A stretch of 19,388 nucleotides of DNA from Lachnospiraceae bacterium (GTDB lineage Bacteria; Bacillota; Clostridia; Lachnospirales; Lachnospiraceae): NCBI GenBank assembly GCA_900770345.1, contig CAAGKF010000224.1:1-19388 (forward strand), read 5' to 3'. Below the pieces are notes generated by a model. That model saw only the letters and a list, made by a program, of their open reading frames with translations, was not told the DNA's origin and made no database searches. How positions within the stretch are numbered: position 1 is the first letter of the stretch; each line of letters starts with the position of its first letter. A program made the translations under genes and the position numbers. This document shows, piece after piece, positions 13,670-19,388 of the stretch.

Positions 13670-14110
13670 ATGAAGATCGCAATGGGAAATGACCATACAG
13701 CAGTTGAACTTAAGAATATAATCAAGGAGTTCGTGGAAAGCAAGGGATATGAGGTGATCGATCTGGGAACAAATTCCACAGAGAGCTGTGATTATCCTGT
13801 ATATGGGGAGAAGGTAGGACGTGCCGTGGCTTCCGGCGAGGCAGATCTGGGTATTGCCATCTGCGGTACCGGCGTAGGCATTTCTCTGGCTGCCAATAAG
13901 GTAAAGGGGATCCGGGCCTGTGTCTGCAGCGAGCCTTATACCGCAAAGCTGTCAAGAATGCACAATAATTCCAACGTACTGTCCTTTGGCGCCAGAGTAG
14001 TGGGAAGCGAGCTGGCAAAAATGATCACGGAGGCATGGCTGGACGCGGAATTTGAAGGCGGCAGACACCAGCGCAGAGTGGATCTGATCATGGATATTGA
14101 GAACAGATAA
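13670..14110 (+). CDS. rpiB: Ribose-5-phosphate isomerase B
   Basis: A 146-residue isomerase interconverting ribose-5-phosphate and ribulose-5-phosphate in the pentose phosphate pathway. Key residues are all visible: Asp8-His9 (GNDHT), catalytic Cys65 in ICGTGVGISLAANK, His98 in RMHNNSN, and the C-terminal EGGRHQRRVD with arginines for phosphate binding. Length is typical. AAGGGAG lies 9 bases upstream of the ATG. It is followed by the LysR regulator 14 bases later, so the two are probably co-transcribed, linking it to the DUF3100/amidohydrolase unit downstream. Confidence 0.93.
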   Translation: MKIAMGNDHTAVELKNIIKEFVESKGYEVIDLGTNSTESCDYPVYGEKVGRAVASGEADLGIAICGTGVGISLAANKVKGIRACVCSEPYTAKLSRMHNNSNVLSFGARVVGSELAKMITEAWLDAEFEGGRHQRRVDLIMDIENR

Positions 14111-14124
14111 GGAATTCAGGAAAT

Positions 14125-15036
14125 ATGACATTACAGCAGATGCGGTATTTTATCATGGTTGCGGAGTCTGGCTCTATCAGTGAAGCGGCAAAACGTCTGT
14201 ATGCTGCTCAGTCCAGCGTTTCCAGTGCCATAAAAGAAATTGAATCCTTTTACGGAGTCGCTGCTTTTTTGCGGGATTCCAAAGGAGTGTGGCTGACGAA
14301 GGAGGGGGAAGAGCTTCTGATTGAATTTAAGGGGGTTCTGAACCGTCTGGATTATCTGGAAGAAAAATATACAGGTAAGCATTACAGCCATCAAGGTTTT
14401 TCTGTTTCTGCTCAGCACCATATCTGCGGGATCGATTCCTTTATTTCAGTCGTAAACAGGATGACAGATCAGGAATACAAATTTGGCTTTCATGAATGTA
14501 AGACCTCTGAAGTGCTGGAACGGGTAGAAAAGGGAATGGATGATCTGGGGATCATCTTTTTTGCAGAGCAGAGCAAGGGACAGATGGTTCAGGAACTTAG
14601 AAACAGGGGGCTTATTTTTAACCATATTTCTTATAAGAAAGCACATGTTTATATCAGCAGAAATCATCCGCTGGCGGCTAAAAAGGAAATACATATGGAG
14701 CAGCTGGTGAAATATCCCTTCATTACTTATGACAGGACAGCAGATGCCAATCCGGCTTATACGGAGGTTACGGTGCCTCATTTTCGTTTCAGCAAAATGA
14801 TTGCTGTATCAGACAGGGCAGCGGCTTATTCTCTGCTGCGACAGAGTGAAGGCTTTGTGGTAGGAAGCGGCTACCATTCTTCTGATGAATGTTATAATGA
14901 TATTCTGACGCTGCCTGTTTATCACGGGGCAAGGCTGGAGGTGGGGTGGATTGTAAAGAATAAGTTTATCCTTCCAGAGACAGCGGAACAGTTTGTAGAC
15001 TTGCTTTTGAATGTGGAAACAGGTGAAAAAGCCTGA
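14125..15036 (+). CDS. LysR-family transcriptional regulator
   Basis: A 303-residue regulator with an N-terminal winged helix (about 1-65: MTLQQMRYFIMVAESGSISEAAKRL then AAQSSVSSAIKEIE) and a two-lobed ligand-binding domain (about 90-300). It follows rpiB closely and is separated by a terminator hairpin from the membrane-protein/amidohydrolase unit in the same orientation, which is its likeliest target. The ligand is unknown; I expect the substrate or product of that unit. The ribosome site is weak (CAGGAAA). The frame ends normally. Confidence 0.9.
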   Translation: MTLQQMRYFIMVAESGSISEAAKRLYAAQSSVSSAIKEIESFYGVAAFLRDSKGVWLTKEGEELLIEFKGVLNRLDYLEEKYTGKHYSHQGFSVSAQHHICGIDSFISVVNRMTDQEYKFGFHECKTSEVLERVEKGMDDLGIIFFAEQSKGQMVQELRNRGLIFNHISYKKAHVYISRNHPLAAKKEIHMEQLVKYPFITYDRTADANPAYTEVTVPHFRFSKMIAVSDRAAAYSLLRQSEGFVVGSGYHSSDECYNDILTLPVYHGARLEVGWIVKNKFILPETAEQFVDLLLNVETGEKA

Positions 15037-15080
15037 TGTTTTGTACGGAAAAATTTTTGCAGCGTGATGTCATATATCGG

Positions 15081-15109
15081 AAAAAGCGATGGATATCCAT
15101 CGCTTTTTT
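15081..15109 (+). terminator. Terminator after the LysR gene
   Basis: AAAAAGCGATGG and CCATCGCTTTTTT form a perfect self-complementary stem around ATAT, ending in six Ts. It separates the rpiB-lysR transcript from the DUF3100 unit. Confidence 0.9.
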
Positions 15110-15137
15110 GCGTATTCGCGCCGAAACCATTTTGTGA

Positions 15138-15150
15138 TATGTTAGACATA
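15138..15150. promoter_or_regulatory. Small inverted repeat before the DUF3100 gene, candidate LysR-controlled region
   Basis: TATGT-TAG-ACATA lies 25 bases before the DUF3100 start codon, after the terminator. TATGTT could serve as a -10, but no good -35 is present 16-18 bases upstream, which fits a promoter that needs an activator. Evidence is weak. Confidence 0.3.
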
Positions 15151-15174
15151 AATCAAATGAAAAGGGGCGATTGT

Positions 15175-15990
15175 ATGGAAAAACTTAAAACCGCAGTCCG
15201 TAAATACGGAAAGGTTTATGCAGCCGCAGTGGTGATAGCCTTTCTCTGTGACTGCATCGGCACGATCAAATTTAATATCGGGATAGGTACGCTGACTATC
15301 CTTCCAATGGTGTTTGCCACCATATTCGGAGGAATTCTGGGTCCGGATGCTCTGAAGCTGTTCCGGACAGAAGAATCGAAGCTGGGAGGAGGCCTGGTAC
15401 TTGTAGTTCTGGCTCCCTTTATGGCCAAAATGGGGATTTCTGCCGGAGCAAATCTGGCAAAGCTGGTGGCTGTGGGACCGGCTCTGATCCTTCAGGAATT
15501 CGGAAATCTGGGAACGATCCTGTTTTCTCTGCCGCTGGCACTGGCACTGGGCCTTAAAAAGGAAGCTATCGGCGCTTGCTATTCCATCAACAGAGATTCC
15601 AATCTGGGTCTGACCACAGATATCTATGGTCCTGATGCTGCGGAGACAAAGGGAACTTTTGCGGTGTATATCGTAGGCTCTATTATCGGAACAGTATTTA
15701 TCAGCCTTCTGGCGGGCGTTGTGGCTTCCTGGAATGTGCTTCATCCTTTAGCTCTGGGTATGGCCAGCGGTGTTGGAAGCGGATCTATGATGACAGCGGC
15801 AGCGGGAACACTGGGGGAGGTTTATCCTCAGTATGCGGAGGATATTCTGGTAATGGGCGGTGCCAGCGATATGCTGACAGGTATTACCGGCATCTACATG
15901 GGTACATTTATCGGTCTTCCGGTTACCAGAAAGCTATATGCCGTTCTGGAACCGAAGCTTGGCAGAAAATCACATAGGGAGGAAAAATAA
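15175..15990 (+). CDS. DUF3100 family integral membrane protein
   Basis: A 271-residue polytopic membrane protein, about eight hydrophobic segments. Landmarks are IGIGTLTILPMVFATIFGGILGP near residues 30-60, the loop CYSINRDSNLG about two thirds in, and the glycine-rich GVGSGSMMTAAAGTL. I recognise this as DUF3100, an uncharacterised family. Ser-rich glycine loops of this type occur in secondary carriers, so transport is a reasonable inference. The frame is open upstream to 15064, but that part reads through the terminator hairpin; AAAAGGGG 6 bases before ATG 15175 settles the start. It abuts the small membrane protein gene (adjacent stop and start) and, 24 bases further on, an amidohydrolase, suggesting uptake of that enzyme's substrate. 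Confidence 0.8.
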   Translation: MEKLKTAVRKYGKVYAAAVVIAFLCDCIGTIKFNIGIGTLTILPMVFATIFGGILGPDALKLFRTEESKLGGGLVLVVLAPFMAKMGISAGANLAKLVAVGPALILQEFGNLGTILFSLPLALALGLKKEAIGACYSINRDSNLGLTTDIYGPDAAETKGTFAVYIVGSIIGTVFISLLAGVVASWNVLHPLALGMASGVGSGSMMTAAAGTLGEVYPQYAEDILVMGGASDMLTGITGIYMGTFIGLPVTRKLYAVLEPKLGRKSHREEK

Positions 15991-16452
15991 ATGGTGAAAA
16001 AATATTTTTTTCAGCAGCTGGGACTTCTTCTGGCAGTATCTGTGATCATGGTTATTACGAATATTGTAGGTTATAAAATGCCGCTGGCGGATTCCATCAA
16101 AGGAATTCTGGTACTGTGTGCCATCGGTCTGTTTGGACTTACGCTGAGTAAATTTATGAATCAGTTTATTAAGCTGCCGTCTATGATGTATGTATCTCTG
16201 ACCGGACTTCTTCTTGCCTGTCCCATATCTCCGGTAAAAGATATCATTATAAGCACGACATCTCAGGTGGCATTTATGACACCTGCTACGGCTCTGGGTG
16301 CTTTTGCCGGAATTTCTCTGGGAAAGGACCTGAAGGAATTTGCGAAAATGGGCTGGAAGCTGACGTTGATCACTCTGTTTGTTATTACCGGTACCTTTAT
16401 TTTCTCGGCGATCGTGGCTGATTTTGTTTTAAAGCTGACAGGAGCAATATAA
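15991..16452 (+). CDS. Small four-helix membrane protein, likely partner of DUF3100
   Basis: A 153-residue protein with four hydrophobic segments (about 8-28, 35-53, 64-82 and 125-148) and a conserved-looking loop MTPATALGAFAGISLGKDLKEF. I do not recognise a named family with certainty. The start codon directly follows the DUF3100 stop codon, and GGGAGG lies 8 bases upstream inside that gene, so the two are translationally coupled. The 271+153 residue pairing recalls two-subunit membrane systems such as LrgB/LrgA, but I see no clear sequence match. I infer a subunit or accessory of the DUF3100 carrier. Confidence 0.72.
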   Translation: MVKKYFFQQLGLLLAVSVIMVITNIVGYKMPLADSIKGILVLCAIGLFGLTLSKFMNQFIKLPSMMYVSLTGLLLACPISPVKDIIISTTSQVAFMTPATALGAFAGISLGKDLKEFAKMGWKLTLITLFVITGTFIFSAIVADFVLKLTGAI

Positions 16453-16476
16453 ATTCAGATGGGGAGGAGCAGATCA

Positions 16477-17814
16477 ATGAAAACGTGTGATATTTTAATC
16501 AGGAATTGTAAAGTCCTTCGCCCTGATATGAGTATATCCGATGATTGTTCTGTGGCTGTAAATCAGACGCTGATTGAGAAAATCGGCCCTGCAGAGGAAA
16601 TGCAGGCCCTCTATAAGGCGGCGCAGGTACTGGATGGAAAAGGAAAGCTCCTTATGCCGGGTCTGGTGGATGGTCACACTCATACGTGCCAGCAGTTGTT
16701 AAGAGGAAGGGTGTCGGATGAGTATCCGATGGTGTGGACCAGATTTCTGGTACCCTTTGAGAGTAATCTGCGTCCGGAGGATTCCTATGTCAGCGGACAG
16801 CTGGCATGTCTGGAAATGATCAAAAACGGTACCACAGCATTCGCGGATTCCGGTGGTGTTCATATGGATCAGGTGGCAGAGGCAGTAGTGGAATCGGGAA
16901 TGAGGGCGGCGATTGCAAAGTCTACCATGGATATGGGAAATGCCATTACCGGAGCGATGAAAGAAACGGCGGAGGAGGCTATTGAACATACGAAGGAGCT
17001 GTACCGGGGATATCAGGGATCCGGAGACGGAAGGGTGGATATCTGGTTTGCGATCCGCCAGGTTATGACATGCTCCAAAAAGCTGATTGCAATGGTAGGT
17101 GAGGCAGCAGAGGAATTTCATACCGGAATACATGCCCATCTCTGTGAGCACAAGGATGAGGTCAGCTTCTGTCTGCAGAATTATCAGAAGCGTCCGGCTC
17201 AGTTCCTGGATGAGATGGGTATACTGGGTCCCAGACTTCTGACGGCTCATAATGTAATGCTTTCAGATAAGGATATTTGTGTTATGGCAGAGCGCGGTGT
17301 GAAAGCAATCCACTGTCCAAGAGCAAATCTGGCAAATCACGGCTTCCCCAAGGCACCTCAGATTCTGGAATCCGGCATGAGCCTGGGACTGGGCTGCGAT
17401 GGAGCGGCTCCCTCCAATCTGGATATTTTTGATGAAATGAAGGTGCTGCGCTACTCCATGATGGCATATTGGGGATTGCCTTCCTTCAACCCGGTGGTTA
17501 TGACATGTCCGACTCTGCTGAAAATGGCGTCTCAGGGCGGCGCAGATGCCCTGGGGCATGGAGATATGCTGGGCAGTGTGGAGGAAGGAAAGAAGGCCGA
17601 TGTAATCCTGATGAATATTGACCAGCCCCATATAACGCCTACCCAGAACCTGGTAAACAGTATTGTGGAGGCAGCCAATGGTCATGATGTGACGGATTCC
17701 ATTATCAATGGAAAGCTGGTCATGAAGGATCGTCAGGTTTTGACCCTTGATGAGGAGAAGATCCGCTTTGAGGCTCAGAGACATATGGAGGAGATTATAA
17801 AGAGAGCGTATTAA
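16477..17814 (+). CDS. Amidohydrolase-superfamily deaminase (MtaD/TrzN/ATZ-like)
   Basis: A 445-residue cytosolic metal-dependent hydrolase. Metal and catalytic residues are in place: His67-x-His69 (DGHTHT), His219-x-His221 followed by Glu224 (HAHLCEH), His258 (TAHNV) and Asp308 (GCDGAAPSN). The N- and C-terminal strands (LIRNCKVLRPD; GKKADVILMN) form the usual small sandwich domain. The layout is that of the methylthioadenosine/S-adenosylhomocysteine deaminase and triazine hydrolase group, which deaminate purine-like or triazine-like rings. After Glu224 there is His225 rather than the Thr of typical MtaD (HLAET), so the substrate may differ. The start at 16477 is set by GGGGAGGAG; an ATG at 16459 overlaps that ribosome site. 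It is last in the DUF3100 unit and followed by a terminator. Confidence 0.87.
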   Translation: MKTCDILIRNCKVLRPDMSISDDCSVAVNQTLIEKIGPAEEMQALYKAAQVLDGKGKLLMPGLVDGHTHTCQQLLRGRVSDEYPMVWTRFLVPFESNLRPEDSYVSGQLACLEMIKNGTTAFADSGGVHMDQVAEAVVESGMRAAIAKSTMDMGNAITGAMKETAEEAIEHTKELYRGYQGSGDGRVDIWFAIRQVMTCSKKLIAMVGEAAEEFHTGIHAHLCEHKDEVSFCLQNYQKRPAQFLDEMGILGPRLLTAHNVMLSDKDICVMAERGVKAIHCPRANLANHGFPKAPQILESGMSLGLGCDGAAPSNLDIFDEMKVLRYSMMAYWGLPSFNPVVMTCPTLLKMASQGGADALGHGDMLGSVEEGKKADVILMNIDQPHITPTQNLVNSIVEAANGHDVTDSIINGKLVMKDRQVLTLDEEKIRFEAQRHMEEIIKRAY

Positions 17815-17816
17815 AT

Positions 17817-17853
17817 TATCAATGTCAATAAGTTGAGTATACGGACATTGATA
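17817..17853. repeat. 10-bp inverted repeat after the amidohydrolase gene
   Basis: TATCAATGTC (17817-17826) and GACATTGATA (17844-17853) are exact reverse complements with a 17-base loop. No T-tract follows. It lies between the stop codon and the terminator at 17869-17908, possibly as an mRNA 3' structure. Confidence 0.5.
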
Positions 17854-17868
17854 TTACCGCTGAAACTT

Positions 17869-17908
17869 AAATGGCCAAAGCTGTTTTTCAGACTTTTGGC
17901 CATTTTTT
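17869..17908 (+). terminator. Terminator of the DUF3100-amidohydrolase unit
   Basis: AAATGGCCAAA (17869-17879) pairs with TTTGGCCATTT (17895-17905), and a T-tract runs to 17908. The loop holds a further CTG/CAG pairing. Confidence 0.85.
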
Positions 17909-18070
17909 GGTATAACAAATAAAACAGATGAAATATCTATATTTGTTGCACTACAACGTTTGTGGTAATCCGCTCACAAAAATTGTAACTCCCCAATGGT
18001 TGGTATCAGAAATAAATCTCTCCCTTATAGGGTCAGAACAAGCTACTGGTTAAGCTAGTGGTATTGACTT
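17909..18070. other. AT-rich intergenic stretch with a 12-bp tandem repeat
   Basis: No gene or RNA is recognisable here. AAGCTACTGGT (18040-18050) and AAGCTAGTGGT (18052-18062) form a near-perfect tandem repeat with one mismatch and a 12-base period. CCCTTATAGGG lies just before it. The stretch marks the change from the core genes to the AT-rich toxin-antitoxin-like pair. Confidence 0.5.
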
Positions 18071-18718
18071 TTATGATTCCGGATTTTCTAATAAATCTTC
18101 AATTGTACATCCGAGAACCCTTGAAAGCTTATAGACAGTTCCTGCCTTTGCTTTATCAATGTCATTTACTTTTTGCTCATACATTTGAATAGACCGAAGC
18201 TTCACCCCGGAAAGCTTTGCAAGTTCATTTTGTGATATTCCCCGATTTTCACGAATTGTCTTTAAACGAGTTTCCTGTTCTACAGCATAATACCTTTTGT
18301 TCATATCTTCAATGAAATGTCCGATGTCCATCTCATGATATACACGATACATTGAAATAATTTCCGAGAGAGAAATTTTTGAAAAGATATCTTTAAAACG
18401 TTTGCCTGTTGCCCACTGGTACTCAGCCAGCGCCCAGCCGGCCCAATATACATTTGAACGTTCTTCGGAAAATACTCTTTCCGGAAATCCCCAATTTGGA
18501 TAAGCGTATGTGATTACTTTTTTCGCTAATTCTATGCCGGACATACCGGCAATAATTGCAGGATTTCCGCGTTCAAATTTATCTGCATATCCGGATTGGA
18601 CGAAAAGTTTTGAAAATAAATCTGCATCAAATTTGCAAACGCTGATTGCGTAATCAAAAAATTCTGCCAGGTTTTGTTTTGCATCATTCAGATAAAATTC
18701 GTTGTATGCGTGAATCAT
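18071..18718 (-). CDS. HTH protein, probable antitoxin of the DUF3990 pair
   Basis: A 215-residue protein with an uncharacterised N-terminal region (about 1-145; landmarks FYLNDAKQNLAEFFDYA, GYADKFERGNP and AGMSGIELA) and a C-terminal XRE helix-turn-helix (about 150-212: RLKTIRENRGISQNELAKLSG, with recognition helix KLRSIQMYEQ). A DNA-binding domain at the C-terminus of a protein whose gene overlaps a toxin-like gene suggests an antitoxin that neutralises with its N-terminal part and autoregulates. GAGGAGATG lies about 9 bases before the ATG at 18718. That start lies 35 bases inside the end of the DUF3990 gene, so the two are translationally coupled. Base composition is clearly more AT-rich than the core genes, a sign of transfer. 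Confidence 0.78.
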   Translation of the reverse strand: MIHAYNEFYLNDAKQNLAEFFDYAISVCKFDADLFSKLFVQSGYADKFERGNPAIIAGMSGIELAKKVITYAYPNWGFPERVFSEERSNVYWAGWALAEYQWATGKRFKDIFSKISLSEIISMYRVYHEMDIGHFIEDMNKRYYAVEQETRLKTIRENRGISQNELAKLSGVKLRSIQMYEQKVNDIDKAKAGTVYKLSRVLGCTIEDLLENPES

Positions 18719-19382
18719 TATTTTTCATCTCCTCTCTGAGAATATCCAAAACGAAGATATCATCTTTATAAGAACGGTTTTTGCGAATTTCATTTCTGTA
18801 TGTTTCTCTGGCACTGGAATCTCTTGTAATAAATTTAGGATAATAGATCGTCCTATCAGCAAGCTCTGCTTCTTCGAATTTTAAATTATCAAATGCTTTT
18901 TCTGAAATCAGTACAGTCTGTTCACCTAACTTTCCAAGTCTGAGTGCCTGATTCAAACTGCGAAGAGATAATCCGTTTTGAACAAAGGATTCCGCAAAAG
19001 AGAAATATGAGTCATCGGCTCTGTAACCAATTACAACATCATAATCTTTTAAATTGACTGAAAAGTGATCAATGATATAATCTCGGGCATCAATAGCAAT
19101 TTCATTAGAAAGGCGGAAAGTTCTGTTTTTTAATAATAATGCCATCCAATGCAGAATATTATAATCGCCGTCTAATAAGTTTAATACTTTTAAAGAATCC
19201 TGTTGGAGAGAATATTTATTTACAAATCCGTCTGTATTTTGTTTGCATGCCCATTCCATAGCCATTGGTAATTCGCGGGTACAATAAAATCCCCGGCCAT
19301 AATCATTGTTTGCTTTGCCAAGATGAAAATCAGGTTTTTCAATGATATGATCAGAACCATGTAATAATTCAATTTTACTCAT
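18684..19382 (-). CDS. DUF3990 protein, ADP-ribosyltransferase-like, probable toxin
   Basis: A 232-residue protein. The N-terminus LLHGSDHII (His8-Gly-Ser10) followed by NDYGRGFYCTRELPMAMEWA (Tyr33) matches the start of DUF3990, a family placed with ADP-ribosyltransferase folds. Later landmarks are VVIGYRADDSYFSFAESF (about 117-133) and the LGKLGEQTVLIS strand with Glu154-Gln155, which I take as the catalytic-strand region by analogy with the H-Y-E type of ART folds. No signal peptide is seen, so it should act inside the cell. It precedes and overlaps the HTH gene by 35 bases, as in toxin-first TA modules. Only 6 bases lie upstream, so its promoter and any further partner are outside the window. 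The target and the NAD-dependent activity are not shown by sequence. Confidence 0.8.
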   Translation of the reverse strand: MSKIELLHGSDHIIEKPDFHLGKANNDYGRGFYCTRELPMAMEWACKQNTDGFVNKYSLQQDSLKVLNLLDGDYNILHWMALLLKNRTFRLSNEIAIDARDYIIDHFSVNLKDYDVVIGYRADDSYFSFAESFVQNGLSLRSLNQALRLGKLGEQTVLISEKAFDNLKFEEAELADRTIYYPKFITRDSSARETYRNEIRKNRSYKDDIFVLDILREEMKNNDSRIQRILSE

Positions 19383-19388
19383 CTGGCG

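Noticed and set aside
15064..15174. N-terminal extension of the DUF3100 protein to 15064
   Set aside because: It would translate through the LysR terminator hairpin; ATG 15175 has AAAAGGGG directly upstream.
15037..15174. Riboswitch or attenuator before the DUF3100 gene
   Set aside because: Only the simple palindromic terminator is visible; there is no conserved aptamer-like structure and no competing antiterminator arm.

Overview
The window reads as chromosome from a gut-type Lachnospiraceae or related Clostridia. Indications are moderate GC in the core genes with an AT-rich right edge, strong AGGAGG-type ribosome sites, TTGACA/TATAAT promoters and short intergenic gaps. The gene content also fits: a FeoB-associated Cys-rich peptide, a PuuR-like XRE-cupin regulator ahead of potABCD, a DUF3100 protein and a PF06541 membrane protein. 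The taxon is inferred from gene content only. I found no rRNA, tRNA, CRISPR array or complete insertion sequence.

Left part (1-5.8 kb): the end of a PF06541 membrane protein; an inverted repeat and a pair of direct repeats; then a zinc/cadmium/lead efflux operon (CadC-like ArsR repressor, free-standing HMA domain protein, ZntA/CadA-type ATPase lacking its own HMA domain). This operon has a clear promoter and a perfect 20-bp operator. A bidirectional terminator separates it from a minus-strand pair, a DtxR-type regulator followed by a nitroreductase. Upstream of these is a MalY/PatB C-S lyase gene broken by an internal deletion. A small FeoB-associated gene has a DtxR-like operator at its promoter.

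Middle part (5.8-12.8 kb): a minus-strand polyamine uptake operon, regulator-potA-potB-potC-potD, with a strong promoter. A divergent plus-strand promoter drives a lactonase-family beta-propeller gene and aroC (chorismate synthase).

Right part (12.8-17.9 kb): two divergent RpiB-family genes, one canonical and one lacking most RpiB catalytic residues. Next come a LysR regulator and a tight three-gene unit of DUF3100 membrane protein, small four-helix membrane protein and MtaD/TrzN-like amidohydrolase. I read this unit as a candidate uptake-and-deamination module for an unknown substrate.

Right edge (17.9-19.4 kb): an AT-rich minus-strand pair, a DUF3990 (ADP-ribosyltransferase-like) protein overlapping an HTH protein, with the look of a toxin-antitoxin cassette.
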